Positions 1 through 8,298 are shown, counted from the stretch's first letter. The stretch is DNA of 64,000 nt from Leclercia adecarboxylata (GCF_023639785.1 NZ_CP098325.1:1922001-1986000), one strand, 5' to 3'. Numbers and translations: made by a program. The notes: generated by a model not told the origin, from the sequence alone.

Positions 1-880
1 GGAAGTATTTCAGCGGGCTTACGCCATTCACGCCCAGCAGGATTGCGTGGACCACAAACATAATGCCCAGGCCCAGGTAAGATGCAACCACGAAGCTACC
101 CAGCTTAATGATGTCCTGCAGGTTTGAGCCTGCAACCACTTTGGTCATCAGCGCCAGTACGCCGTACGGGGTCAGCTGCATCACCAGACGCACCAGCTTC
201 ATCACCCAGCTCTGCAGGGTATCGATGGCGGTCAGTACGCGCTGGCCTTTCGGGGCGTCATCTTTCAGCAGCTTCAGTGCAGCCACGCCGAGGAAGGCGG
301 CAAAAATCACCACGCTGATGATGGACGTCGGGTTTGCACCGGTCAGGTCGGCAAACGGATTTTTAGGGATAAAGGAGAGCAGCATCTGCGGAACGGTCAG
401 ATCCGCCACTTTACCCGCATAGTTGGTCTCGATGGCGGTCAGGCGCGCGGTTTCCGCGGTGCCCTGCACCAGACCTTCTGCCGTCAGGCCAAACAGGTTG
501 GTCACCAGCACGCCGACCAGCGCCGCGATAAGCGTGGTAAACAGCAGTGTACCTATGGTCAGAAAGCTGATTTTGCCCAGCTGTGAGGCGTTATGCAGAC
601 GGGCTACCGCGCTCAGAATAGAGGCGAAGACCAGTGGCATGACGATCATCTGCAGCAGCTGCACATAGCCGTTGCCGACCACGTTAAACCACTGGATAGA
701 CTCTTTCAGCACCGGGTTGCTGGCACCGTAAATGGCCTGCAGCGCCAGGCCAAACACCACGCCCATGACCAGACCGACCAGAACCTTTTTGGCCAGGCTC
801 CACTGTTTGTGGCGCGACTGCGCCAGCAACAGCAGTAAGCCGACGAACACCACGATGTTCGCGATTAATGGAAAATTCAT
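1..880 (-). CDS. tcyP: L-cystine/cation symporter TcyP (3' end outside window)
   Basis: Sodium/dicarboxylate-symporter family transporter of the inner membrane that imports L-cystine; formerly YdjN in E. coli. The 293 visible residues start [12 protein letters not shown] and follow the E. coli protein closely, including the [18 protein letters not shown] stretch after the first membrane segment and the [15 protein letters not shown] segment typical of the family. The frame stays open to base 1, so roughly the C-terminal third lies outside the window. The ATG is preceded by a good AGGAGAA-type ribosome site. It is transcribed away from ydjM's neighbourhood on the same strand, with a 129-base gap that would hold its promoter. 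Confidence 0.95.
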   Translation of the reverse strand, partial: MNFPLIANIVVFVGLLLLLAQSRHKQWSLAKKVLVGLVMGVVFGLALQAIYGASNPVLKESIQWFNVVGNGYVQLLQMIVMPLVFASILSAVARLHNASQLGKISFLTIGTLLFTTLIAALVGVLVTNLFGLTAEGLVQGTAETARLTAIETNYAGKVADLTVPQMLLSFIPKNPFADLTGANPTSIISVVIFAAFLGVAALKLLKDDAPKGQRVLTAIDTLQSWVMKLVRLVMQLTPYGVLALMTKVVAGSNLQDIIKLGSFVVASYLGLGIMFVVHAILLGVNGVSPLKYF

Positions 881-1009
881 CCCCGTTCTCCTGATTTAAT
901 ATCAGATCGGTATCAATCCGACCTTGTTGGCGCAAGGTTATCAGAAGTGTGATCCCGCTGCTTATATCCAAATGGAATGGGTTATTCCAAACGCGCTAAT
1001 TTTGTCTGA

Positions 1010-1600
1010 TTAGCGCTCAATCTGATGATGGATAAAGCGGTTGAACTGAAATTGCAGCGAATTAATCATGTGTGAGGACCAGCGTACGGCGCCGTTTTCC
1101 GGTAACGTCTGGGGCATCCACACCGCCCAGGCGAACAGCGCCATGCACAGGGCACGCTCCAGCTGGTTACCTTTTTGTGGCCGGAGGATCGGCAGACGAA
1201 AACGCCATCGGCAGGGCCACAGCAGGGGAACGCCGGCCGGCGTCAGCATGTCGGCCAGAATATGGCTCAGATACCCCAGCACCATCCCCTGGATGGCGTC
1301 AGCCGGGATCAGCCAGCTGTCCGGCACTTTTAAATAGAAGAGGGTGAGGGCGGCGAACACCGCCAGCAGGCTATGGGTAAAGCCGCGATGCCCGCAGGCG
1401 CGGGCAATGGGTTTGGAGATCCACTTCAGCCGCTGCCCGAGCAGCGACTTGGGATGATCGATATCCGGCAGCAGGCAGGTCAAAACCGCCGATGGCACGA
1501 TATGCCACCAGTCACCCTGCGCCAGCACCGGTGTAAGCTCCGCGTTTTTGGCAAACACTGCGCAGGCGAGAGAAAAGAGCAGATGACCTTCCGCCGTCAT
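1010..1600 (-). CDS. ydjM: YdjM, SOS-associated inner-membrane metal-dependent hydrolase family protein
   Basis: A 196-residue protein of the YdjM/YfhO-like membrane-bound metal-dependent hydrolase family (DUF457 type). His/Asp motifs are visible: LLPDIDHPKS near residue 45, HRGFTHSLL near residue 75, and LSHILADMLTPAGVPLLWP further on. Substrate is unknown. I chose the MTAEGHLLF start, four codons inside the longest frame, because it matches the E. coli start and length. Two LexA-box-like sequences lie just upstream, as in E. coli, where ydjM belongs to the SOS regulon. Function beyond the family is inference. Confidence 0.92.
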   Translation of the reverse strand: MTAEGHLLFSLACAVFAKNAELTPVLAQGDWWHIVPSAVLTCLLPDIDHPKSLLGQRLKWISKPIARACGHRGFTHSLLAVFAALTLFYLKVPDSWLIPADAIQGMVLGYLSHILADMLTPAGVPLLWPCRWRFRLPILRPQKGNQLERALCMALFAWAVWMPQTLPENGAVRWSSHMINSLQFQFNRFIHHQIER

Positions 1601-1614
1601 GATAAAACCCACTA

Positions 1615-1634
1615 AACTGTCGATGCATCCAGTA
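1615..1634 (-). promoter_or_regulatory. LexA-box-like site 1 upstream of ydjM
   Basis: Reading towards ydjM the site is TACTGGATGCATCGACAGTT, one base off the CTGT-N8-ACAG core (CTGG instead of CTGT). It lies 15 bases upstream of the ydjM ATG, overlapping the likely promoter. E. coli ydjM also carries two adjacent LexA sites. Binding is inferred. Confidence 0.6.
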
Positions 1635-1652
1635 TAGGGATTTTATACAGTA
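1632..1652 (-). promoter_or_regulatory. LexA-box-like site 2 upstream of ydjM
   Basis: Reads TACTGTATAAAATCCCTATAC towards ydjM. The left half TACTGTATA is consensus; the right half is degenerate. It overlaps site 1 by three bases, giving a tandem arrangement like that known for E. coli ydjM. Confidence 0.5.
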
Positions 1653-1692
1653 TACGGAAGTAGTGACGGTGTAACTCTTTGTCACAAAGCTG

Positions 1693-2454
1693 TTAACGAG
1701 CCAGCCAGCCTCCATCAACGGCCAGGGTGTAGCCGTTGACATAGTCCGACGCCGAAGAGGCCAGAAAGACTGCCGGGCCCTGAAGATCGTCCGGTGTGCC
1801 CCAGCGCCCCGCCGGGATGCGGTCGAGGATCTCTTTGCTGCGCTGTTCGTCATCCCGCAGCTGCTGGGTGTTATTGGTTGCCATATAGCCCGGCGCGATG
1901 GCATTGACGTTAATGCCGTGCTGCGCCCACTCGTTGGCGAGCAGGCGGGTGATGCCCAGGACGCCGCTCTTTGAGGCGGTATAAGAGGGGACGCGGATCC
2001 CGCCCTGGAACGACAGCATGGAGGCGATATTAATGATTTTGCCGCCCCGGCCCTGGGCAATGAACTGGCGAGCCACGGCCTGAGAGAGGAAAAAGACCGA
2101 CTTCAGGTTGAGGTTCATTACCTCATCCCAGTCCTTCTCGCTGAAGGTAAGGGCATCTTCCCGACGAATGGTCCCGGCGTTATTCACCAGGATATCCACA
2201 CGTCCCATCCCGTTAACCGTCTCTTCGACAATGCTGTCAATGCCGTCCTGCCTGCTGAGGTCGGCCTGAATAGCCAGAAACCGACGTCCCAGCGCCTTAA
2301 CGCCTGCGGCAGTCTCTTCGGGTATGCGACGGTTGACGCTGACGATGTCGCAGCCAGCCTGCGCCAGACCTAGCGCCATACCCTGGCCGAGGCCGGTATC
2401 ACAGCCGGTAACAATGGCAACTTTTCCTGAAAGATTAAAGGCATCCAGTATCAT
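1693..2454 (-). CDS. kduD: 2-deoxy-D-gluconate / 2-dehydro-3-deoxy-D-gluconate 5-dehydrogenase, KduD-like
   Basis: Short-chain dehydrogenase/reductase of 253 residues, the same length as E. coli KduD and very similar from end to end (start MILDAF, end AVDGGWLAR). The cofactor loop TGCDTGLGQG spans residues 16-25, NNAG is near 91-94, and the catalytic Ser145, Tyr158 and Lys162 (SYTASK) are present. KduD reduces or oxidises C5 of keto-deoxy-gluconate in pectin and uronate breakdown. There is no kduI partner here, and the gene sits alone between ydjM and hxpB, where E. coli has none. It is therefore an insertion or a relocated paralogue. A TGAGG ribosome site precedes the ATG. Confidence 0.85.
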   Translation of the reverse strand: MILDAFNLSGKVAIVTGCDTGLGQGMALGLAQAGCDIVSVNRRIPEETAAGVKALGRRFLAIQADLSRQDGIDSIVEETVNGMGRVDILVNNAGTIRREDALTFSEKDWDEVMNLNLKSVFFLSQAVARQFIAQGRGGKIINIASMLSFQGGIRVPSYTASKSGVLGITRLLANEWAQHGINVNAIAPGYMATNNTQQLRDDEQRSKEILDRIPAGRWGTPDDLQGPAVFLASSASDYVNGYTLAVDGGWLAR

Positions 2455-2568
2455 ACGGACCTCAGAATATAGGGGGGGTATTATTGTTCTGAGATAAGCA
2501 TAGAAGCAGTTGAAAGGAAGATCAAATTAAAATGAAATGCTGTTTTAAAAATTTATAGGGTGACGGTC

Positions 2569-2597
2569 ATGGCGGGCATTCGTGCGCTGCCCGCCAT
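2569..2597 (-). terminator. hairpin downstream of hxpB
   Basis: Ten-base perfect arms ATGGCGGGCA/TGCCCGCCAT with a 9-base loop lie just after the hxpB stop. On the minus strand an AT-rich tract, but no clean U-run, follows. Probable transcript end between hxpB and kduD. Confidence 0.45.
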
Positions 2598-2603
2598 CGA
2601 CAA

Positions 2604-3272
2604 TTACCCGCGCAAATGCGTGACGGTGAGTTCTTGCAGAGAGGCCAGTTTCACATCCGCCAGCGCGTAGCGGGCATCGTGCTGGTTCTCTTCAGCAGGC
2701 ACGACGATAGAGCGCATCCGCGCCGCTTTGCTGGCGATCATGCCATTTACGGAGTCTTCCAGGGCTACACAGGAGGTCGGGTCAACGCCCAGCTTCGCGG
2801 CGCAATCCATGTACACCTGCGGGTGTGGCTTGCTGTAAGGCAGCTTCTCAGCGGAGGCCATTGCATCAAAGCTGTCGCGTAGATCGAACATGATCAGCAC
2901 CTTCTCCAGCATATGCAGCGGCGAGGCGGAAGCCAGACCGACCTTCAGCCCCTGTTGCTTGCAGAGCGCCACGGCTTCACGCGCGCCTTTAAGCAGCGGG
3001 CGGTTCTCTTCCACCAGCGTAATGGCGCGGTTAATAATGCGATCGGTCACCTCATCACGGCCCGGACCGACCCAGGGCTGGTGGGCATACCAGAGCTCAA
3101 CCACCATATCGATGCGCAGGCCAAGCGTATCCGGCAGCTCGTGGCGGCGGGTGATATCCACCCCCAGGCTGGCCATGACATCCAGCTCAGCCCGATCCCA
3201 CAGCGGCTCGGAATCAATCAGTAATCCATCCATATCAAAAATCGCAGCAACAATTTGACGCGGCGTCGACAT
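2604..3272 (-). CDS. hxpB: hexitol phosphatase HxpB (YniC), HAD superfamily
   Basis: A 222-residue haloacid-dehalogenase-like hydrolase, the same length as E. coli YniC. Motif I DMDGLLIDSE starts at the nucleophile Asp13 with acid/base Asp15. The ASASPLHMLEKV stretch supplies motif II, KLPYSKPHPQVY motif III, and ALEDSVNGMIASKAARM motif IV. In E. coli it dephosphorylates 2-deoxyglucose-6-phosphate, mannitol-1-phosphate and sorbitol-6-phosphate in the cytosol. It is divergent from yniB, with a 144-base shared promoter region. Confidence 0.95.
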   Translation of the reverse strand: MSTPRQIVAAIFDMDGLLIDSEPLWDRAELDVMASLGVDITRRHELPDTLGLRIDMVVELWYAHQPWVGPGRDEVTDRIINRAITLVEENRPLLKGAREAVALCKQQGLKVGLASASPLHMLEKVLIMFDLRDSFDAMASAEKLPYSKPHPQVYMDCAAKLGVDPTSCVALEDSVNGMIASKAARMRSIVVPAEENQHDARYALADVKLASLQELTVTHLRG

Positions 3273-3416
3273 TCAACCTCTCCTTTCGTTGGTTTCAGCA
3301 GGGGTATGAGCTACCTCACCCTGGCAATTTAGCATATCACCCGTAAAGAGCGGGCGAAAATGACAACCAGCAGGTAGACTTAGCCTCAAAGGATGTAATT
3401 TAAAAATGAGGAACCA

Positions 3417-3953
3417 ATGACATATCAACAAGCTGGACGCATCGCGATACTGAAACAGATTGCCGGATGGGTGATTTTCATTCCGTCAGTGATCTCGACC
3501 ATTATCTCCGTCCTGAAATTTATCTATGACCACAGCGAGAAACAGGCCGGGATCAACGCCGTGATGCTTGATTTCGCCCATGTCATGATTGAGATGATGC
3601 GATTTAATACCCCGTTCCTGAATTTCTTCTGGTACAACTCGCCGACGCCTGACTTTCGGCAGGGGATGAACATCGCGTTCTGGATCATCTTTGCCCTGAT
3701 CTTTATTGCTCTGGCGCTGCAGGCGTCCGGGGCGCGGATGCGTCGTCAGTCCCGCATGATCCGTGAAGGACTAGAAGCTCAGCTGATTCTGGAAAACGCA
3801 AGAGGGGAAGAGGGATTAACGCGCGAGCAGATTGAATCACGCATTGTGGTGCCAAATAACACCATTTTCCTGCAAATTTTTACGCTCTACGTGCTGCCGG
3901 TGTTGATGATTGTCGCCGGGTATTTCCTGTTTTCTCTGCTCGGCCTGCTGTAA
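3417..3953 (+). CDS. yniB: YniB, uncharacterised inner-membrane protein
   Basis: Homologue of E. coli YniB, 178 residues in both. Three hydrophobic segments are visible: about residues 17-37, 85-105 (AFWIIFALIFIALALQ) and 153-178 at the C-terminus. A charged cytoplasmic-type stretch lies between the last two (GARMRRQSRMIREGLEAQL). No catalytic motif is recognisable and no function is known for the family. A GAGGAACCA ribosome site precedes the ATG. It converges with yniA. Confidence 0.9.
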   Translation: MTYQQAGRIAILKQIAGWVIFIPSVISTIISVLKFIYDHSEKQAGINAVMLDFAHVMIEMMRFNTPFLNFFWYNSPTPDFRQGMNIAFWIIFALIFIALALQASGARMRRQSRMIREGLEAQLILENARGEEGLTREQIESRIVVPNNTIFLQIFTLYVLPVLMIVAGYFLFSLLGLL

Positions 3954-3960
3954 ACGTTCG

Positions 3961-3984
3961 CTGCCGGGCCACACTGCCCGGCAG
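3961..3984. terminator. intergenic hairpin between convergent yniB and yniA
   Basis: Arms CTGCCGGGC/GCCCGGCAG with a 6-base loop fill the 39-base gap between the two converging genes. There is no long U-run, so this may be a shared weak terminator or a REP-like stem. Confidence 0.5.
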
Positions 3985-3992
3985 CCTGCGCG

Positions 3993-4853
3993 CTATGCCG
4001 CCAGCACTCTTTCCAGCGCTCTCTGCGCATTCACCAGATGCTCCCCGCCAAACAGAATGGCACGGTTCATTAGCGTATAAAGCTGATAAACCGGCTGCCT
4101 TTCGAGGAAATCTGCCGGAAGCGGGGATATGGACTGGTAGCCGTCGTAAATCTGCGGCGGCTGCTCAGGGTGCAGGGGCAGCATGGCGAGATCGCACTCT
4201 CTGTCTCCCCAGTAGCAGGCCGGGTCAAAGATATAGGGGCCGTCCGGTCCCAGGGCGCAGTTGTCCGACCATAAATCGCCGTGCAGTAGAGAAGGCTGGG
4301 GCTGGTGCGAGGCCAGGCGCTGCTGAATATGATCGACAATGGCGTCGATATTGCCAAACTCCAGCCCTTTTTCCGCCGCCAGTTCAAGCTGCCAGCCGAT
4401 ACGCTGTTCAGCAAAGAAGGTCGACCAGCGCCGTTGCCAGGCGTTGGGCTGGGGAGTGGTGGAGAGATCGTTATCAAAATCGAGACCAAACTGCGGCTGT
4501 TCGCTCCACTGATGCAGGCGGGCAATTTGCTGCCCCAGAATAAAGGCGTTATGGGCATCCAGCGGGCGGGGCGGGAGATAATCCATCACCAGAAAGCTGT
4601 AGTCCCGATCGCTGCCAACGGCCCGGACGTGAGGCACATGAACGGTTTTGCTGCGGGAGAGCAGTTCCAGCTGGTCAGCTTCCGCCGTGAAGATGGGTAA
4701 CAGCTCGCGTTCGTCACATTTTACGAAGAGATCGCGACCCGCATAGCGTAGATGCCATGCGGCGTGGATCTCACCCCCTGGCAGCTCATTACGCAGTTCA
4801 ATTTCACCTTCGCCCAGTTGTTCACTTAAAAGATGACTGATAGCCTGCCACAT
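3993..4853 (-). CDS. yniA: YniA, fructosamine kinase family protein
   Basis: A 286-residue member of the fructosamine/ketosamine-3-kinase family, with a protein-kinase-like fold. The catalytic-loop signature LLHGDLWSDN is near residue 190, followed by the DFG-like IFDPACYWGDRECDLAM segment. Family members phosphorylate sugar adducts on proteins as a deglycation step; E. coli YniA's physiological substrate is not settled. The length matches E. coli. ORFs in the other frames across this gene are shadows. Confidence 0.93.
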   Translation of the reverse strand: MWQAISHLLSEQLGEGEIELRNELPGGEIHAAWHLRYAGRDLFVKCDERELLPIFTAEADQLELLSRSKTVHVPHVRAVGSDRDYSFLVMDYLPPRPLDAHNAFILGQQIARLHQWSEQPQFGLDFDNDLSTTPQPNAWQRRWSTFFAEQRIGWQLELAAEKGLEFGNIDAIVDHIQQRLASHQPQPSLLHGDLWSDNCALGPDGPYIFDPACYWGDRECDLAMLPLHPEQPPQIYDGYQSISPLPADFLERQPVYQLYTLMNRAILFGGEHLVNAQRALERVLAA

Positions 4854-4957
4854 GATCGCTCTCCCATGTTGTCTGCCAGATCATAAAGTTAGCGTGAAAC
4901 AGTGGTAAAAAAATACGAGCTAACGCACAGTTGGGCCGTTTGGCTGGCCCTGGGCAT

Positions 4958-5248
4958 TTATTGTTGCGCTTTTTGCCAGTCTTCCCAGCGTGTCACCTCA
5001 ACCAGAGGCTCTTTTCCGGTTGCGTCCTGCACCAGTCCTGATGCCAGGGCTTTTACCTCATCTTCACTCAGCGGGGTCACCAGACCATAAGTATGGGTAC
5101 CCAGTTCATGGAGCGTGCCCTCATCGTCGGTCATGGTCAGTAAAAAACCGCCGCGGGTAAGATTGTTGTTGATTTCATTGAGCTCTGTCAGCGTGTCTTC
5201 ATGAACCTTTATGGTTACCACGTAGCGCGCGATATCTCCGCTGCTCAT
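4958..5248 (-). CDS. ydiZ: YdiZ, small conserved protein of unknown function
   Basis: A 96-residue soluble protein in the ydiZ position of E. coli (between yniA and pfkB) and similar to it, with the conserved core NNNLTRGGFLLTMTDDEG and HTYGLV. A beta-alpha-beta pattern is likely. No enzyme motif is visible. A GAGGTGAATT ribosome site precedes the ATG. Function is unknown. Confidence 0.85.
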   Translation of the reverse strand: MSSGDIARYVVTIKVHEDTLTELNEINNNLTRGGFLLTMTDDEGTLHELGTHTYGLVTPLSEDEVKALASGLVQDATGKEPLVEVTRWEDWQKAQQ

Positions 5249-5337
5249 AATTCACCTCGTTGTTATCCCAAAAGTTTTTTTAGCATAGTTGATTCATGCC
5301 ATTTGTCGCCCTCGCCGGGTAACCGGGAGGGCAGCAA

Positions 5338-6270
5338 TTACGCAGTGGCCAGATAAGTGAATATCTTTTGCGTGTCCTCAAGCGAGCACAGGCGGGTGCC
5401 ATGATTGATGGTCGCCGCGCTGCCTGCCGCCACGCCAAACTGGGTCATTTCCCGTAAGGATGCGCCCTGAGCCAGCTTCAGGGTCATCGCGCCCACCATG
5501 CTGTCACCCGCGCCGACGGTGCTCTGGCTTTTCATTGGCGGGGGCACTACCTGTACCGAGCCGGTTTCATCTACGGCCAGCGCACCCTGTGGACCGAGGG
5601 AGACAACCACCCGCCGCGCTTTACCGCTTTTCACCAGCTCCTCGGCGGCCTTACGCACGTCATCCGGCTGGCTCAGATCGCGATTAACCAGCGCACTCAG
5701 TTCTTTATGGTTGGGTTTGACCAGCTCAATGTTGCCGAGGGTCAACGCAGCGCTGAGCGCCTCACCGGAGCTGTCGACGATACAACGGATGCCGTTCTGC
5801 TGGGCGGCGCGGATCAGCTGCGTCAGTTTTTCGGTTTTGACGCCGGGCGGCAAACTGCCGCTGATAACCAGTAAGGCACCGCTCTCGATAGCCAGCACTT
5901 TCTCTTCGAGCTGGCGAAACTCATCATCGCTCAGCGTTGCCCCGGGCATGACAAAGCGGTATTGCTCGTGGGTGGATTCAACGTGGACATGCAGGTTTTG
6001 CCGCGTCCAGTCCCGGGCTTCGACGGTATCGACGGCGACCTGTTCGTCAGCGAGGAGGGCGACCAGATGTTCTCCCGTCGCCCCGCCTGCGGGAAAGATG
6101 GCCGTGGCTTTGCCGCCAAGGTGAGCGATCGCACGGGCAACGTTAATGCCGCCGCCGCCGGGTTCGAAAACCGGTGCGCTGCAGCGGAGTTTACCTTCAG
6201 GATAGAGTTGTGCCGTCAGGGTTGCGCTGTCCAGTGAAGGGGAGAGCGTCAACGTAAAGATACGATCCAT
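5338..6270 (-). CDS. pfkB: 6-phosphofructokinase II
   Basis: PfkB/ribokinase family enzyme of 310 residues (E. coli Pfk-2 has 309) that converts fructose-6-phosphate to fructose-1,6-bisphosphate in glycolysis. The N-terminal signature GGGGINVARAIAHLGG is near residues 38-53. The C-terminal STVGAGDSMVGAMTLKLA, with the catalytic Asp and anion hole, is near 250-267. It stands alone, with ydiZ downstream on the same strand and ydiY divergent. Together with pykF and ppsA/ppsR in this window it makes an unusually dense glycolytic neighbourhood, as in E. coli. Confidence 0.96.
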   Translation of the reverse strand: MDRIFTLTLSPSLDSATLTAQLYPEGKLRCSAPVFEPGGGGINVARAIAHLGGKATAIFPAGGATGEHLVALLADEQVAVDTVEARDWTRQNLHVHVESTHEQYRFVMPGATLSDDEFRQLEEKVLAIESGALLVISGSLPPGVKTEKLTQLIRAAQQNGIRCIVDSSGEALSAALTLGNIELVKPNHKELSALVNRDLSQPDDVRKAAEELVKSGKARRVVVSLGPQGALAVDETGSVQVVPPPMKSQSTVGAGDSMVGAMTLKLAQGASLREMTQFGVAAGSAATINHGTRLCSLEDTQKIFTYLATA

Positions 6271-6491
6271 GCTTATCTCCTGTAAGTGGGGTTTGCATTA
6301 AGCCTGGCACTTAAACCACCGAAGCGAAAGTAATAACAATATGATTTCCAATATAAATACCTTTACCAACCCTGACTTTTATTTATAAATATCGGGCTGG
6401 TTTAAGATCGTTCTTATTCCAAAAATGAAACAAGAAATCATTGCTATGTTATTTGAGCCTTTTTATAATTTGTAACCTTTCTAAGGATCCC

Positions 6492-6566
6492 ATGGCATTG
6501 ATCCGCAAGAAAGTTTCCGGGACCGTAATGGTCTCTTTTTTTGTTGTACGGACTCTTTATAAATGA
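6492..6566 (+). CDS. putative 24-residue leader peptide of ydiY
   Basis: Starts MALIRKKVSGTVM and ends with TGA inside the sequence ATGA, whose ATG is the ydiY start, so the two frames overlap by four bases. An AAGGA ribosome site lies five bases upstream of its ATG, whereas ydiY itself has no obvious site (GACTCTTTATAA). This is the classic layout for translational coupling. A terminator-like hairpin and seven Ts lie inside the frame. The peptide is basic then hydrophobic. No experimental support is known to me. Confidence 0.6.
   Translation: MALIRKKVSGTVMVSFFVVRTLYK
6519..6542 (+). terminator. candidate attenuator hairpin inside the ydiY leader
   Basis: Arms GGGACC (6519-6524) and GGTCTC (6530-6535, one G-U pair) with loop GTAAT, then seven Ts. 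It is a short intrinsic-terminator shape only 20 bases ahead of ydiY and within the leader frame, so ribosome position could affect it. Confidence 0.5.
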
Positions 6567-7321
6567 AGCTCTTAAAGACAGTACCCGCCGCGATGATGTT
6601 GGCGGGAGGCCTGCTTGCGTCACTGAATGCGGCAGCCGATGATTCCGTTTTTACTGTCATGGATGATCCCTCCACTGCACAGAAACCCTTCGAAGGCAAC
6701 CTTAACGCAGGTTATCTGGCGCAATCGGGCAATACGAAAAGCTCCTCCCTGACCGCCGATACCACCCTGACCTGGTACGGCAATACCACGGCCTGGTCGC
6801 TGTGGGGTAACGCCAGCAACACCTCTTCTAACGATGAGCGCTCTTCCGAGAAATATGCGGTGGGCGGGCGTAGCCGTTACAACATGACTGACTATGACTA
6901 TCTGTTCGGTCAGGCAAGCTGGTTAACCGATCGCTACAACGGCTACCGGGAGCGTGATGTGGCAACCGCTGGTTATGGTCGCCAGTTCCTCAATGGTCCG
7001 GTACACAGCTTCCGCTTTGAATTTGGTCCGGGTGTTCGCTATGACGAGTACACCGACGGTGATACGGAAACCCAGCCGTTGGGTTACGCGTCCGGAACCT
7101 ACGCCTGGCAGATGACTGATAACGCCAAATTCAGCCAGGGCGTTTCCGTCTTTGGTGCTGACGATACAACCGTCAACTCCGAGACCGCGCTCAACGTGGC
7201 AATCAACGCCCACTTCGGGCTGAAAGTTGCATATAATGTGACCTGGAACTCCGAGCCACCTGCCTCTGCACCGGAACACACCGATCGCAGAACGGTTGTC
7301 TCTCTGGGCTACAAGATGTAA
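6563..7321 (+). CDS. ydiY: YdiY, DUF481 outer-membrane beta-barrel-like protein
   Basis: A 252-residue exported protein of the DUF481 (salt-induced outer-membrane protein) family. The signal peptide MKLLKTVPAAMMLAGGLLAS is cleaved around residue 25 (AAA-DD). The mature part has alternating strands rich in Tyr, Trp and Gly (NLNAGYLAQSGNTKSSSLTA) and ends with SLGYKM, an aromatic-containing barrel-like C-terminus. E. coli ydiY is reported as acid-inducible; its molecular role is unknown. It starts inside the stop codon of the leader peptide and is followed by a strong terminator. Confidence 0.92.
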   Translation: MKLLKTVPAAMMLAGGLLASLNAAADDSVFTVMDDPSTAQKPFEGNLNAGYLAQSGNTKSSSLTADTTLTWYGNTTAWSLWGNASNTSSNDERSSEKYAVGGRSRYNMTDYDYLFGQASWLTDRYNGYRERDVATAGYGRQFLNGPVHSFRFEFGPGVRYDEYTDGDTETQPLGYASGTYAWQMTDNAKFSQGVSVFGADDTTVNSETALNVAINAHFGLKVAYNVTWNSEPPASAPEHTDRRTVVSLGYKM

Positions 7322-7327
7322 TTTCCG

Positions 7328-7355
7328 CGGGCCAATAACATATTGGCCCGTTTTT
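7328..7355 (+). terminator. ydiY terminator
   Basis: Arms CGGGCCAATA/TATTGGCCCG around ACA, followed by TTTTTAATTTTT. Canonical intrinsic terminator. Confidence 0.85.
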
Positions 7356-7576
7356 AATTTTTGTGCTGATAAATAACAAACGCTGTTTTAAAATATAGCC
7401 GTAGCCGATATCTCCATATTCTCTCCATAATTCCTCGTCTTGTTACTATTCAGATTATTTGACACGAATTGATAAATATTTTGACTATGCAAAAGTGTGA
7501 TCCAGATCTAAACTGTGAGTACAGGCTAGATATTGCCTTAAGTTGGTCTGTATTAATTCAGTAAGAGAAAAACATT

Positions 7577-7810
7577 ATGAATAAAATCACAACTGCATCT
7601 GCAGCATTAGTTCTTTCTGCATTGTCATTCGGCGTCTTTGCCGCTGACTCTGTATATAATTCTGCCAGTGACACCTCTACACAAATTGGCATTACCAAGG
7701 CCTCTGATGTAGAAGCAGGTTCGAACATCGCCCCGGGCTCACAGTCCACTGGGCAGTCCATGGATGACGCGTTCGACGTGCATAAACTGGTTGCCGGTGA
7801 ATGGTCCTGA
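7577..7810 (+). CDS. small exported protein of unknown function
   Basis: A 77-residue protein with a clear Sec signal, MNKITTASAALVLSALSFG ending VFA-AD (cleavage near residue 22). The mature part of about 55 residues is polar, Ser/Thr-rich and acidic (VYNSASDTSTQIGITKASDV), with no cysteine. No family is recognised. It has its own AT-rich promoter region (7360-7576), a TAAGAGAAAA ribosome site and its own terminator, so it is a monocistronic unit. E. coli has no counterpart at this position that I know of. Confidence 0.75.
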   Translation: MNKITTASAALVLSALSFGVFAADSVYNSASDTSTQIGITKASDVEAGSNIAPGSQSTGQSMDDAFDVHKLVAGEWS

Positions 7811-7860
7811 TAGTTTTGTCTGACGTGCTAAATGCATTTTCGGCCCATTATTGCCGCTAA

Positions 7861-7892
7861 AAAAAACCGGATCCTGATGTACCGGTTTTTTT
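7861..7892 (+). terminator. terminator of the small exported protein gene
   Basis: Arms AAAAAACCGG(T) and ACCGGTTTTTT around ATCCTGATGT, symmetric enough to act on both strands. Confidence 0.8.
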
Positions 7893-7997
7893 ATATCTGT
7901 ATTTTGTGTAAAGATAATTAAAACGTAAGTTTATATTTGTGCTTGTTTTGCAAACAAGCCGCTGAATACCCTTACTGTTGTGGCAGGGAAGATGAGA

Positions 7998-8105
7998 TTA
8001 ACCCCAAAGCATTGCCGCCCAACGTAATAACAGCATGGCGACACATATGGCGATTAAAACAATCACCATCTTCCAGTGTTTTTTTGAAAAGCGTTTCGTC
8101 GGCAT
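7998..8105 (-). CDS. yniD: YniD, 35-residue inner-membrane peptide
   Basis: A very short gene, identified by translating the minus strand. The peptide begins MPTKRFSKKHWKM, a basic cytoplasmic-type start, then has one hydrophobic segment VIVLIAICVAMLLL, and ends RWAAMLWG. This matches E. coli YniD in length (35) and nearly all residues. An AAGGA ribosome site lies about 8 bases before the ATG. It is a single-pass membrane protein of unknown function in the same ydiY-thrS interval as in E. coli. Confidence 0.88.
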   Translation of the reverse strand: MPTKRFSKKHWKMVIVLIAICVAMLLLRWAAMLWG

Positions 8106-8205
8106 CGCATCATCCTTGTTCTTTGGTGAATAGAGTTTACCAAAGAGCAGTGATAATTGCGCTCTGCCGGAATGCTAAAATTTCAGGCGCTTGCAACAAC
8201 GAGCG

Positions 8206-8298
8206 TCAAAACCAGTGAAACTTGTCTGCCAGAATCACGAGTAATGCGGTGGCAGAAAGAATGTTAAGGATAACGACTGTTCTGCTTGATACGTTCAT
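8206..8298 (-). CDS. putative 30-residue membrane peptide
   Basis: Begins MNVSSRTVVILNILS and ends ADKFHWF, with one hydrophobic span of about residues 8-24, giving a single-pass peptide. It lies 100 bases upstream of yniD on the same strand. The ribosome site is modest (GGGGCGAATT before the ATG). The organisation resembles other enterobacterial single-transmembrane micropeptides. I cannot name it with confidence. Confidence 0.6.
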   Translation of the reverse strand: MNVSSRTVVILNILSATALLVILADKFHWF

